From Sorex araneus (Eukaryota; Chordata; Mammalia; Eulipotyphla; Soricidae), in NCBI RefSeq assembly GCF_027595985.1, contig NC_073307.1:43440594-43504593 (forward strand): 64,000 nt of DNA, given 5' to 3'. Position numbers and translations under genes: made by a program. Shown piece by piece: positions 48,201 to 61,780 of the stretch. The notes beneath the pieces were generated by a model. It ran no database searches, was not told the DNA's origin, and was given only the letters and a program-made list of their open reading frames with translations. Position 1 is the stretch's first letter. Each line of letters begins with the position of its first letter.

Positions 48201-49073
48201 AAAAAAAATCACGCTTGAACTCGAGTTTGGACGTACCAGGAGTGGTCTTCCTCAGGCGGAGGGAAGCGGACGCGGCGGGGGCGCATCCCCCCCCCACCCA
48301 CCCCACCCCACCCCCCGCCCCGAGCCAGGATGTCAGATGCCCCAGGAGCCGCGGGGAGGGTCCCTCTTCCCGGGCCTGGGGGGCCGCCGCTCCCCGGGGC
48401 CAAGTGCAAACGTGGCCGGTCGGGTGGGGCGGCGCACGGGTGACAGGCGCCCGCGGGGAGCCCGGGAGAAACGCCGGGACGGTCCTCGCTCCCGCCTTCC
48501 CCCGGCCGAGGATGCCCTGGCGCGGGGCCGCCCTGGAGGGACCGACCCCGGCGAGCCAAAGTCGCCGCGCGCCGCGGCCATCCCGGCGACACGCCAGCCG
48601 CCCATCTGTCCCCGAGAGGAGAGCGAGCGAGCGAAGTGGGGCGGCGAGGCCGGCGCGCCGCGGGGGGCGCGGGTGGGCAGCGGCTGCCCGTCAGCCCCCC
48701 CACCACCACCACCCCCACCCCGGGCCCCGCAGCGGGAAGTCTCGGGGAGGGGGGGGCGCCTCGGGCTCCACAGACGGGCGCGGCGGCGGCGGCGGCGGCG
48801 GCCGGGAGCGCGCCGGGGAGGTGGGCACCGCGGCTCACGCCCACCCGCCAGCCTGACAGCGCCGCGCGCGACGCCGCCCGGACGCCGGAGGGCCGCGGCG
48901 CGCCCGAGGGAAGGGGCGGGGGCCCGGGGGTCGCCCCGAGGGCGCTGCCCGCAGCCGCCGCCCGCCCCTCGCCCGCAGCCGCGCCGCGGCGGTCGGATAC
49001 TCACGTAGGGCTGGTAGAACTTGGAGAGCCGCGGCTTCCCGTGGTTGTTGAAGATGAGGATCGCCTTGATCAT
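6312..49073 (-). CDS. AP3S1: AP3S1, AP-3 complex sigma-3A subunit (exons 1-5, 3' partial)
   Basis: Coding segments on the minus strand are 49073-49005, 33564-33473, 25787-25676, 11769-11698 and 6419-6312 (69+92+112+72+108 = 453 nt, 151 codons), all joined at GT-AG introns with matching phases. The product is the small sigma subunit of the AP-3 clathrin-adaptor-like heterotetramer. AP-3 sorts dileucine- and tyrosine-motif cargo from endosomes to lysosomes and lysosome-related organelles. The protein starts [16 protein letters not shown], which separates it from paralogue AP3S2 ([19 protein letters not shown]). It runs through the longin-like sigma fold and stops at QNKLEKSE. The remaining ~42 residues (a tail rich in A, P, N and I) should come from a sixth exon left of the window. 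From memory, the visible part is identical or nearly so to human. The gene is head to head with ATG12. Confidence 0.97.
6504..7024 (+). mobile_element. 521-bp GC-rich retroposed element, family not recognised
   Basis: Flanked by a perfect 14-bp direct repeat TTTATTTCAAGTAC (6490-6503 and 7025-7038). The insert is far richer in GC than the intron around it and ends in a GATTGATTGATTG-type tail instead of poly(A). Its right half (about 6795-6945) aligns with the body of the long SOR-like SINEs: GAGAGT.TCC.GCCC, GCCTTGCAAGCT, TGGTGTATTC, ATATGC and CAGTAACAA occur in the same order. The left half has no counterpart elsewhere in the window. Confidence 0.8.
7110..7240 (+). repeat. old SOR-type SINE
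   Basis: Contains 'ACCCAGGTTTGAACCCTGG', TATGGTCCCCTAAGCAC, GGAGTGATTCCTGAGCAC and CTGGGTGTG in SINE order; the head is degraded. Confidence 0.75.
7273..7453 (-). repeat. SOR-type SINE with TSD
   Basis: Reverse-oriented SINE flanked by the 14-bp repeat TACAGAATGTCTTT (7259-7272 and 7454-7467). Confidence 0.88.
7526..7586. repeat. TG/TA microsatellite
   Basis: Alternating TATA, TGTG and ATCT tract. Confidence 0.85.
7991..8046. repeat. perfect 28-bp tandem duplication
   Basis: Unit starting TTACTAGATCAAAAATTAAC occurs twice head to tail without mismatch. A second, imperfect duplication (GAGAGCCAAAT/TTAGAGCCAAAT) follows at about 8115-8162. Confidence 0.9.
8624..8861 (+). mobile_element. L1-3'-end-like short retroposon
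   Basis: 238 bp with an A/T-rich tail, flanked by GAAATTAAAGAGCTGG / GAAATTAATGAGCTGG (8608-8623, 8862-8877). Relatives with the same GGTCACACTGGTGG and ACAACTTTGTAAAC blocks lie at 13070-13300 and 40730-40954. Confidence 0.85.
9072..9242 (-). repeat. SOR-type SINE inside L1
   Basis: Flanked by ACTTTGAGAATCTTT (9057-9071) and ACTTCGAGAATCTTT (9243-9257), 15 bp with one mismatch. The T run at its left edge is the reversed A tail. Confidence 0.88.
9391..9566 (-). repeat. old SOR-type SINE with TGG repeat at the tail
   Basis: Reverse-oriented SINE with a (TGG)n run at 9397-9414 next to the tail; contains GGGTTTACTCCTGACTGTGC and GGATTAAACCTGGGTTG. Confidence 0.75.
10003..10196 (+). mobile_element. 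5'-truncated L1 3' end
   Basis: 194 bp running from AATGCCCAAAAGTAG to the A-rich end, flanked by ATGAAGTTAT (9993-10002 and 10197-10206). Same 3' end as the copies at 21.8, 25.1 and 27.6 kb. Confidence 0.8.
10240..10390 (+). repeat. old SOR-type SINE
   Basis: Contains CCAACCTCAGTTCGATACCC, GAGCAATTTTTAAGCACAGAG and ACTGGGTGTGACCC. Confidence 0.65.
10925..11175 (+). repeat. old SOR-type SINE plus partial second copy
   Basis: 10925-11066 reads GGCCAGAGCAGTAGTACAGTG through to a C-rich end. 11068-11175 is a further body fragment (GGGAGCAACCCTGGAGCACAG). Confidence 0.6.
11215..11462 (-). repeat. old repeat with a GGGCCCA core
   Basis: SINE-headed element (reverse) with a long body containing CAATGTGAGGGCCCAAGGA. 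Related copies lie at 17365-17612 and 32690-32938. Confidence 0.6.
11698..11769 (-). CDS. AP3S1: AP3S1 coding exon 4
   Basis: Encodes [18 protein letters not shown] then IFHVDK, 24 codons in phase 0. HVDK matches AP3S1, where AP3S2 has HMDK. The donor is GTACTAT and the acceptor is CTATAG after an A/T-rich tract. The residues form the helix that packs against the large delta subunit in adaptor sigma folds. Confidence 0.96.
11770..12350. other. AP3S1 intron 3, no recognised feature
   Basis: AT-rich single-copy-looking sequence downstream of the exon 4 acceptor, with no repeat or exon I can support. Confidence 0.5.
12352..12540 (-). repeat. SOR-type SINE
   Basis: T/G-rich tail, then GTTTACTCCTGGCTC and a degraded head ending CAGCCCTCC. 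Confidence 0.8.
12555..12766 (+). repeat. long-body SOR-like SINE, head missing
   Basis: Starts inside the element (TTCCTCCATCCCTCTCGAAG) and continues through GTATTCAATATGCCAGCC, AACAAGTCTCACAATGGAG and AAATCGATGAACAACGGG. The same body appears intact at 51235, 42443, 55447 and 29118. Confidence 0.85.
13070..13300 (+). mobile_element. L1-3'-end-like short retroposon
   Basis: Shares GATAATTCCACTTGC, AAGGTCACACTGGTGG and the end block with the elements at 8624 and 40730. Target duplication not identified. Confidence 0.7.
13437..13622 (+). repeat. SOR-type SINE with TSD
   Basis: Near full length; flanked by ATATTCATCTAG (13425-13436 and 13623-13634). Confidence 0.93.
13646..13847 (-). repeat. 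SOR-type SINE with TSD, abutting the previous copy
   Basis: Flanked by AGTCAACAATTTT (13633-13645 and 13848-13860). Its duplication begins with the last two bases of the neighbour's right target repeat, so both elements hit the same few bases. Confidence 0.92.
14471..14645 (+). repeat. young SOR SINE with TSD
   Basis: Intact A-box region (ATAGCACAGCGGGTAGGGCG) and B box (GGGTTCGATCCCC), body and A tail. Flanked by AAGAAACAGTAACA (14457-14470 and 14646-14659). Confidence 0.96.
14745..14940 (-). repeat. old SOR-type SINE
   Basis: Reverse copy; contains GGATCAAACCTAAGCCTCC and a decayed head. Confidence 0.65.
15440..15650. repeat. degenerate tandem array, 45-50-bp period
   Basis: AAGGATGCCAACCCC, AGGAGTGCAACCC and AGAGTGCAACGTCC recur between CAAGCACCACAAATAC-like spacers. 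Similar units occur at 34600-34880. Confidence 0.55.
15652..16585 (-). mobile_element. 5'-truncated L1 with TSD
   Basis: 934 bp in reverse orientation: 3' UTR with a C-rich (sense G-rich) tract at 15796-15832, then the end of ORF2. Flanked by AAGCACCGCATCTT (15638-15651) and AAGCACAGCATCTT (16586-16599), 14 bp with one mismatch. About 900 bp could pair with the L1 at 26588-27784. Confidence 0.93.
16600..17087. other. AP3S1 intron 3, no recognised feature
   Basis: AT-rich with short A runs and (AAAAC)n at 16925-16942; no repeat family or exon supported. Confidence 0.5.
17088..17313 (-). repeat. tRNA-like SINE fragment plus SOR-type SINE
   Basis: 17088-17156 reads, in reverse, an old 'GTAGCTCAGTGGTAGAG' type head. 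17165-17313 is a reverse SOR-type body (GGGCATATTCCTGGCTCTGC, CTGGGGATCAAGCCC). Confidence 0.7.
17365..17612 (-). repeat. old repeat with a GGGCCCA core
   Basis: Contains TTCAATGTTAGGGCCCACGG and ends TTCTCTGGCCCC, like the copies at 11215 and 32690. Confidence 0.6.
17925..18085 (+). repeat. old SOR-type SINE
   Basis: Head GGACTGGAGAGATGGCTCAG and body to CTGCAGAAACCCC. This older subfamily has AGATGGCTCAG where young copies have CGATAGCACAG. Confidence 0.8.
18281..18459 (+). repeat. SOR SINE, near full length
   Basis: GGGGCTGGATTGATAGCACA through GTGTGACCCAAAAAGCC; B box GGTTCGATTCCC intact. Confidence 0.93.
18460..19079. other. AP3S1 intron 3, no recognised feature
   Basis: No interspersed repeat or exon-like segment recognised. 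Confidence 0.5.
19099..19265 (+). repeat. young SOR SINE with 19-bp TSD
   Basis: Flanked by AAAAAATTAAGAACTTCTT (19080-19098 and 19266-19284), an exact match. B box GGTTCAAATCCC. Confidence 0.95.
19415..19545 (-). repeat. MIR fossil
   Basis: Reverse MIR-like sequence: CCTATTTTGCAGATGAGAAA then AACTTGCTCAAAGTCATG. Confidence 0.65.
19546..20374. other. AP3S1 intron 3, no recognised feature
   Basis: AT-rich; nothing supported. Confidence 0.5.
20375..20550 (+). repeat. old SOR-type SINE
   Basis: Contains GGAAATTGCCTTGCATACCG, GAGTGATCCCTGAGTGTAG and AAGTGTGGCCC. Confidence 0.7.
20750..20890 (-). repeat. old SOR-type SINE
   Basis: GAGGGCCACACCCAGCTGTG through to CTTTCACTCCAGCCC, reverse orientation. 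Confidence 0.75.
20891..21498. other. AP3S1 intron 3, no recognised feature
   Basis: AT-rich; nothing supported. Confidence 0.5.
21640..21998 (+). mobile_element. L1 3' end with expanded GA tract
   Basis: Contains AATATGCCCAAAAGGGGAGG, GGTGGGAGGGAAACTGGGGA and an A-rich end. The purine tract of the L1 3' UTR has grown into (GA)n at 21724-21785. Confidence 0.8.
21724..21785. repeat. (GA)n microsatellite
   Basis: About 31 uninterrupted GA dinucleotides, followed by further G/A-rich sequence. Confidence 0.97.
22216..22365 (+). repeat. old SOR-type SINE
   Basis: AAGATAGCACAGGGAGTAAG through TTAGGTGTGACTGTAAAAA. Confidence 0.8.
22394..22429. repeat. perfect 18-bp tandem duplication
   Basis: CTCTAGAAAAATTTACAT twice. 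Confidence 0.92.
22488..22663 (-). repeat. young SOR SINE with TSD
   Basis: Flanked by AACAGTCTGAATTTT (22473-22487 and 22664-22678). B box GGGTTCGAATCCC on the minus strand matches the pol III consensus. Confidence 0.96.
22679..23844. other. AP3S1 intron 3, unique with an L2 trace
   Basis: Mostly unrecognised AT-rich sequence. 23295-23405 resembles the reverse of an L2 3' end (CATTCATTCAATAATTATCT, then TTAGTGAACAAAAATAAACA). Confidence 0.5.
23845..24150. repeat. unassigned LTR-like or interspersed repeat
   Basis: Mid-GC block with an internal duplication, CTTGCTCTCAGAACCCAGAG / CTTGCTCTCAGAGTTCAGAG, each followed by AACTAAG (24053-24079 and 24094-24120). There is no open frame of note. 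Its texture resembles an old LTR but no terminal TG...CA pair was fixed. Confidence 0.35.
24422..24572 (+). repeat. old SOR-type SINE
   Basis: GGGGCTGAAGAGACAGGGTA through GAGTGTAGTCCCCC. Confidence 0.8.
24615..24775 (+). repeat. old SOR-type SINE
   Basis: GCATATGGTCCTCCAAGCAC, an internal repeat of GAGCACAGAGCC, and GGATGTGGCCAAAAAA. Confidence 0.75.
24915..25219 (+). mobile_element. L1 3' end
   Basis: GGACCAAACCTGATGGTCCC, ATAATGCCCAAAAGTAGGGA and an A-rich end; same family as 27400-27784. Confidence 0.8.
25676..25787 (-). CDS. AP3S1: AP3S1 coding exon 3
   Basis: Completes the split Leu codon, then encodes [19 protein letters not shown] and [18 protein letters not shown]. The [13 protein letters not shown] and [11 protein letters not shown] stretches are diagnostic of adaptor sigma subunits; SDN rather than SDY indicates AP3S1. 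The acceptor is TCATTTAG and the donor is GTAGGT. The exon is bracketed by an inverted pair of L1 copies in the flanking introns. Confidence 0.97.
25880..26045 (+). repeat. old SOR-type SINE
   Basis: GACAGGAGAGATATTACAGTG through CCAGGTGTGGCCAAAAAAAG, followed by CACCAC repeats. Confidence 0.8.
26443..26524. repeat. GAG/GCA triplet tract
   Basis: (GAGGAG)n with GAA interruptions, turning into (CAG)n at 26504-26522. Confidence 0.93.
26588..27784 (+). mobile_element. 5'-truncated L1 with TSD
   Basis: 1,197 bp of late ORF2 plus 3' UTR, ending in (AAAT)n. Flanked by AAAGGCCATTTCA (26575-26587 and 27785-27797). A partial ORF2 C-terminal frame runs 26913-27344 (phrases such as NGILCSY are absent; [14 protein letters not shown] is present in another frame), so the copy carries frameshifts and is dead. 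Confidence 0.93.
27815..28010 (+). repeat. SOR-type SINE
   Basis: GAGCAATAGTACAGCGAGTA through GGTGTGACCCAAAAATA, then an (AATC)n/(AAAT)n tail. Confidence 0.85.
28240..28415 (-). repeat. SOR-type SINE
   Basis: TTTTTAGGCCACACCCAG through CTATCACTACAGCCCA, reverse. Confidence 0.82.
28660..29060 (-). mobile_element. L1 3' end with CT/TA expansion
   Basis: Reverse L1 3' end (TTTCAGTCATATAATG, CACCAATGTACTTTTCTCAC). Its pyrimidine tract has expanded into (CT)n and (TA)n at 28833-28965. Confidence 0.75.
29118..29407 (-). repeat. long-body SOR-like SINE
   Basis: TGTAGCACTGTCATCCCGTTG through the reversed tRNA-like head CCCTACCCGCTGTGCTATCA. The middle has an extra partial duplication of 'GTTTTTGGCATA'. 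Confidence 0.88.
29585..30245 (+). mobile_element. run of L1-3'-end-like copies
   Basis: Three consecutive related segments (about 29590-29815, 29865-30108, 30110-30245). The first two start with GTCTTCAGTAGGAGG or GCTTCAGTAGGAAG; the last two share GGGAT-TGGT-TTGAAA and an A-rich end. Probably repeated insertion or local duplication. Confidence 0.6.
30255..30585. repeat. two short old SINE pieces
   Basis: 30255-30335 is a plus-strand short tRNA-like piece. 30460-30585 is a reverse SOR-type piece ending TACCTCTTTGGCCC. Confidence 0.55.
30690..30862 (+). repeat. old SOR-type SINE
   Basis: CAGGAAGATGGCTCAAAATG through GTGCAGGCAAAACAGACC. Confidence 0.6.
30964..31157 (-). repeat. young SOR SINE with 17-bp TSD
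   Basis: Flanked by GAAAATATTTTATCTTT (30947-30963 and 31158-31174). Head and body intact. Confidence 0.96.
31175..31784. other. AP3S1 intron 2, no clear feature
   Basis: AT-rich; 31285-31380 faintly resembles a reverse MIR (AAACTGAGGTGCAAGAAATT). Confidence 0.45.
31785..32165 (+). repeat. SOR-type SINE with duplicated 3' part
   Basis: SINE 31785-31970, then extra body ends near 32010-32070 and 32105-32120. The flank TTTGGAAACAT recurs at 32081 and 32139. Confidence 0.65.
32552..32652. repeat. (TG)n and reverse tRNA-like SINE piece
   Basis: (TG)13 at 32552-32578, then GGATCAAACCCAGAGCCTGA and GTGCTCTAACACTGG. Confidence 0.7.
32690..32938 (-). repeat. old repeat with a GGGCCCA core
   Basis: Contains ATCAGTTAAGGGCCCAAAGA and ends ATTATCTCACTAGGCCC; third copy of this type. 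Confidence 0.6.
33473..33564 (-). CDS. AP3S1: AP3S1 coding exon 2
   Basis: Encodes [16 protein letters not shown], then [14 protein letters not shown] and two bases of a Leu codon. The acceptor is a pyrimidine tract ending TTCTCAG and the donor is GTAAGT. The [12 protein letters not shown] segment is the sigma-3 core, where AP3S2 carries variants such as DDNIC. Confidence 0.97.
33780..33915 (+). repeat. old SOR-type SINE
   Basis: GGCCAAAAATATAACTCAATG through GAGTAATTCCTGAGCACTAC; lies just beyond exon 2 in intron 1. Confidence 0.6.
34180..34470 (+). mobile_element. old L1 ORF2 fragment
   Basis: Degraded late ORF2: GGGCAAACTGATGAAC, GATACTAAGCCTCATTAGCAA and CGAAACTCTCATCC, in L1 order. Confidence 0.6.
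34560..34890. repeat. degenerate tandem array
   Basis: Units built on GTGAGCAC...CACTAA...AAACCCCCAGT, with GCAAGCACTGCAACTAA-type joints; resembles 15440-15650. Confidence 0.5.
34960..35125 (+). repeat. SOR-type SINE
   Basis: GTGGTGAAAGGGCTTGCCTT through AAACGTGGCCCAAACAC. Confidence 0.8.
35265..35515. repeat. reverse SINE plus tRNA-like piece
   Basis: 35265-35400 reverse old SINE ending TCTCACTGGTCCC. 35425-35515 plus-strand 'GATGTAGTTCAGTAACAGAG' tRNA-like piece. Confidence 0.55.
35516..36507. other. AP3S1 intron 1, unique with a MIR fossil
   Basis: A plus-strand MIR is visible at 35770-35960 (GGCCTTGATTAAGTTACTTA). The rest is unrecognised. Confidence 0.55.
36508..36660 (+). repeat. 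SOR-type SINE, internally deleted
   Basis: GTGGGGCTGACAAGATAGTA through TAGGCATGGCCCCAAAAC. Confidence 0.8.
36661..37154. other. AP3S1 intron 1, no recognised feature
   Basis: AT-rich; a weak reverse MIR-like stretch near 36930-37005 only. Confidence 0.45.
37155..37795. repeat. cluster of old SINE pieces
   Basis: tRNA-like piece 37155-37250 (+), SOR-type 37355-37510 (-), SOR-type 37545-37680 (+), tRNA-like 37718-37795 (+; GGCTGAGTGATAAGACTCG). Confidence 0.6.
38110..38200 (+). repeat. tRNA-like short SINE inside L1
   Basis: Contains CAGCAGTAGAGCATTTTCCTTG; splits the L1 reading. Confidence 0.6.
38428..38585 (+). repeat. old SOR-type SINE inside L1
   Basis: GGGACAAGAAGGCTCAAATG to a C-rich end. 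Confidence 0.6.
38845..38995 (-). repeat. SOR-type SINE inside L1
   Basis: Reverse SINE between AGAGCAATCTT (38837-38847) and AAAGCAATCTT, a probable target duplication. Confidence 0.8.
39035..39455 (+). repeat. two old SOR-type SINEs
   Basis: 39035-39280 and 39305-39455, both plus; the second has GCAGAGAGAGTACTGCAGGT and CTGACCAAGGTTAGAGGCC. Confidence 0.6.
39700..39865 (+). repeat. old SOR-type SINE
   Basis: GGGCTATAGACATAGTATAG through AAGGTGTAGTCTGAAAAAC. Confidence 0.7.
40014..40954 (+). mobile_element. retroposon nested in ancient L1
   Basis: Bounded by AAGATATACT (40004-40013) and AAGATACACT (40955-40964). The left part has two ~62-bp C-rich units (GTCCCCACCTTGCCAAAGCCC / GTCCCCACCCTGCAGAAGCC as imperfect pairs). 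The right 220 bp is the end block shared with 8624-8861 and 13070-13300. Contains a younger SINE. Confidence 0.6.
40384..40569 (+). repeat. young SOR SINE with TSD
   Basis: Flanked by AAATTCTAAAGTCCT (40369-40383 and 40570-40584). The body has an extra duplication of the AGGAGTAATTCCTGAGT motif. Confidence 0.95.
41848..41900. repeat. 28-bp tandem duplication
   Basis: GAACAATGACGGCAGCTA occurs at 41851 and 41878 with short spacers. Confidence 0.85.
41901..42228. other. unassigned sequence, perhaps an old transposon relic
   Basis: Moderately GC-rich and unlike its surroundings (TTCCAGCCTTGTTTCCTTCC, CATAAGGAGCCATATAGCCC). No terminal repeats or open frame assigned. Confidence 0.3.
42229..42292. 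repeat. (TG)n microsatellite
   Basis: TG dinucleotides with two TATG breaks. Confidence 0.96.
42443..42690 (-). repeat. long-body SOR-like SINE with TSD
   Basis: Flanked by AATGACAACT (42433-42442 and 42691-42700). Complete from the 3' GTAGCACT end to the reversed tRNA-like head. Confidence 0.93.
42794..42971 (+). repeat. young SOR SINE with TSD
   Basis: Flanked by AAAAACTAGTAAG (42781-42793 and 42972-42984); close to the apparent consensus. Confidence 0.96.
42985..43673. other. AP3S1 intron 1, little recognised
   Basis: Only a weak reverse SOR-type remnant at 43300-43425. Confidence 0.45.
43674..44229 (+). mobile_element. composite retroposon: GC-rich 5' part plus L1-type 3' end
   Basis: Flanked by AAAAACTATTCAA (43661-43673 and 44230-44242). 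About 43674-43955 is CpG-rich with an 87-codon open frame (43685-43948, starting [15 protein letters not shown]) that I do not recognise. From about 43965 it matches the L1-type 3' end at 63582-63855 (AACAATAGTGAGGTTGGTG; ACTTATCAGTTACAAGG). Confidence 0.85.
44243..45009. other. AP3S1 intron 1, no recognised feature
   Basis: AT-rich; nothing supported. Confidence 0.45.
45010..45182 (+). repeat. old SOR-type SINE with GA-rich tail
   Basis: GCTAGAGAGAGAGTACAACTG to GGAGTGATCCCACAGCC, then purine-rich 45147-45182. Confidence 0.7.
45183..46274. other. AP3S1 intron 1, no recognised feature
   Basis: AT-rich single-copy-looking sequence. Confidence 0.45.
46290..46449 (+). repeat. young SOR SINE with a 5-nt gap in the A-box region
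   Basis: Flanked by AGATGTGGAGCCAAG (46275-46289 and 46450-46464). Reads GGGCTGGAGCACAGCGGG, lacking the GATAG usually present; B box GGTTCGAATCCC intact. Confidence 0.95.
46640..46920 (+). repeat. L2 fossil
   Basis: GGCTCCCTCTGCCTAGAATG, TTGCTCCTAAGTCCCC, TATTACTATCTGACAG and TAGTGTCATCTATTCCCTGC follow L2 3'-end order. Confidence 0.7.
46921..47779. other. AP3S1 intron 1, no recognised feature
   Basis: AT-rich; nothing supported. Confidence 0.45.
47780..48018 (+). other. candidate antisense exon upstream of the CpG island
   Basis: Open frame 47780-48022 on the strand opposite AP3S1, ending at a donor-like AAGGA|GTAAGTG (48019). An E2F-type GGCGGGAAA lies at 47952-47960. No protein family recognised; could be non-coding antisense RNA or chance. 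Confidence 0.25.
48287..48320 (-). other. G-run tract (potential G-quadruplex)
   Basis: C-runs on the plus strand give at least five G-runs of 3 or more on the AP3S1 sense strand, early in intron 1. Confidence 0.6.
48779..48802. repeat. (CGG)8 tract
   Basis: Uninterrupted CGG repeat in AP3S1 intron 1, about 200 bp from exon 1, in the CpG island. Confidence 0.9.
49005..49073 (-). CDS. AP3S1: AP3S1 coding exon 1
   Basis: Encodes residues 1-23, from MIKAILIF to FYQPY, the first beta strands of the sigma/longin fold. The start codon has G at -3, a good Kozak position. The exon ends CCC-TAC followed by a GTGAGT donor at phase 0. It lies within the CpG island. Antisense open frames across it are GC-rich shadows. 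Confidence 0.97.
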
Positions 49074-49606
49074 GGCTGAGCCGGGCCGACTCGGTGGGCG
49101 CTGGGGGCCAGGGGCGGCGGGGGCGGGCGCGCGAGCCTCGCCTCAGGATCTCGCCGGTGATCCTTTCCCCACCCGCCCCCTCCCGCACGCGCGCGCGCGC
49201 GCCCCCGACAGGAGGGCGGGGCCGGGCGTGGGGCGGGGCGGGGCCGGGCCGGGCCGGGCTCGGGCGGGGCGGGGCCGGCGCCCAGGGAAGCGGAAACGCC
49301 AGCCTGGCCCGAGGCCGCCTGCGCACTGGGCGCGGCGTGGGGACGTGGCTCTCTGGTCTGGCTCGCTTCCGGGGCATCGTGGCTGAGAGGGGGAACTGGG
49401 GTTGCCGGCTGCACCGTCAGGGTCTGCGACAGTTTCGCTGTCGGAAGCCGCCTCTAACGTCAGCGTTCACTGGCGGGTCGGGGAACGGGTGACCGCCGCC
49501 CCACGCCGCTCCCGGGTCGCCTCCTCCTTAACGACGTGCGCGGACTGTGCCCGCCCCCCGGCACGCGCTGAGCCGCCACTTCCGCCTTCGCCTGCCACCG
49601 ACCAAG
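49074..49606. promoter_or_regulatory. bidirectional AP3S1/ATG12 promoter
   Basis: 533 bp separate the two start codons, so this stretch must hold both 5' UTRs and a shared TATA-less promoter. Visible sites are stacked GC boxes (49211-49270), ETS-type CTTCCGG (49366-49372), CGGAAG (49442-49447) and ACTTCCGC (49578-49585), a half CRE ACGTCA (49457-49462), and a YY1-type CAAGATGGC (49603-49611) overlapping the ATG12 start codon. Transcription start positions cannot be fixed from sequence alone. Confidence 0.75.
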
Positions 49607-60735
<11,129 letters not shown>

Positions 60736-61780
60736 ACTACAGAAGACAAGGTTCCTGCTTACTTAAAGTGAAACTTCATAAAGGAAGCTACTCAGAAAGT
60801 TTTAATAATTATGGCAAGAGACTTAGGAATGTGACCTCCTCAGGATGTATCTACTGTGACCCATATTTATGCACTTAAAAATCCAGAGTGGATAAACTCA
60901 CACAAACGTAACTTGTAGTAAAACATAATTATCATAAAAGATTGACATTAGGATACACATTACTACAATTATAGCTTTAGGAATCTTTTTGAGGTGTTGG
61001 AAAGAGAGTAAAACTGCTTTATGGGCTTGCAAACTGATTGAAATTGTTTACTTGTAGACTTAGCACTCTAATTACCTTTTTCTGTTGTAAAAGTCAACTT
61101 AGTAGGTGATTATTTTGTATTTGTTCAGTTCAGTTTGTGTGAGATACTCCTTTGCCTTTTTTTGTTTACATTCATATCTGCAGTGTTAATGAAAATCTCC
61201 TTAACCTACTGGCTGCATACCTCACATAAATCCAGCAGAGGGCAGCCCAGTTAGCAGAATTAAGATACTTGGTTTTTACATCTTTGGCAGAATATAGTGA
61301 AGGGGGAAAAGTTGTTCTTGTTCATTTCTAGTAACATCTAACCAAGAGAGCCAGCTTGTTGTTGACACACTGGAAGGTTACTTTAGTGATAGTATATGGC
61401 TTAAATTTAGTTATTTTGTTGGAAAACATAACTTTATAAATCCGGACTAAAATACAATACTATTCAGTTCTGTCAATGATTCTTGAGTATCCTGGATATA
61501 ACTGTAGTATTGTCTCATTTTACACTGTTACAGCTCTTAATAAACCTGGCAAAACTTTATAGTTTTTTGTTGAATTTTCCCTTTGAAAATGTTCAACAGA
61601 ATAATTGGAAAAACAATTTTAGATTTACCTATTTTTTTTGTCTGTTTTGTCCCATTCTGTAAGTACTGTTTTTATTGCTGCTATTAGATTAATACAAGTA
61701 ATGCTTCAGGTGAGACATTTAAGACTGTAGTTACTTTCTGTATTACATATCTAATAAATTTTTTAAAGCCAACAAATTGA
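60736..61780 (+). other. ATG12: ATG12 3' UTR with alternative poly(A) signals
   Basis: This repeat-free sequence directly follows the ATG12 stop. AATAAA signals lie at 61539-61544 and 61753-61758, with another at 62035-62040. It carries seed matches for miR-23 (AATGTGA, 60828-60834) and miR-30 (TGTTTAC, 61045-61051; TGTTTACA, 61163-61170), and a CTCF-type core at 61232-61245. The end is uncertain; the unique sequence continues to about 62850, so a longer UTR is possible. Confidence 0.7.

Noticed and set aside
49072-49080. ATGGCTGAG on the plus strand at the AP3S1 start, identical to the ATG12 start
   Set aside because: It is the complement of the AP3S1 Kozak region. The downstream plus frame has no ATG12-like sequence, so the match is a coincidence.
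48209-49414. Several open frames of 110-250 codons on both strands
   Set aside because: They overlap each other in a CpG island where stops are rare, have P/R/G/A-rich translations without domains, and cross AP3S1 exon 1 antisense.
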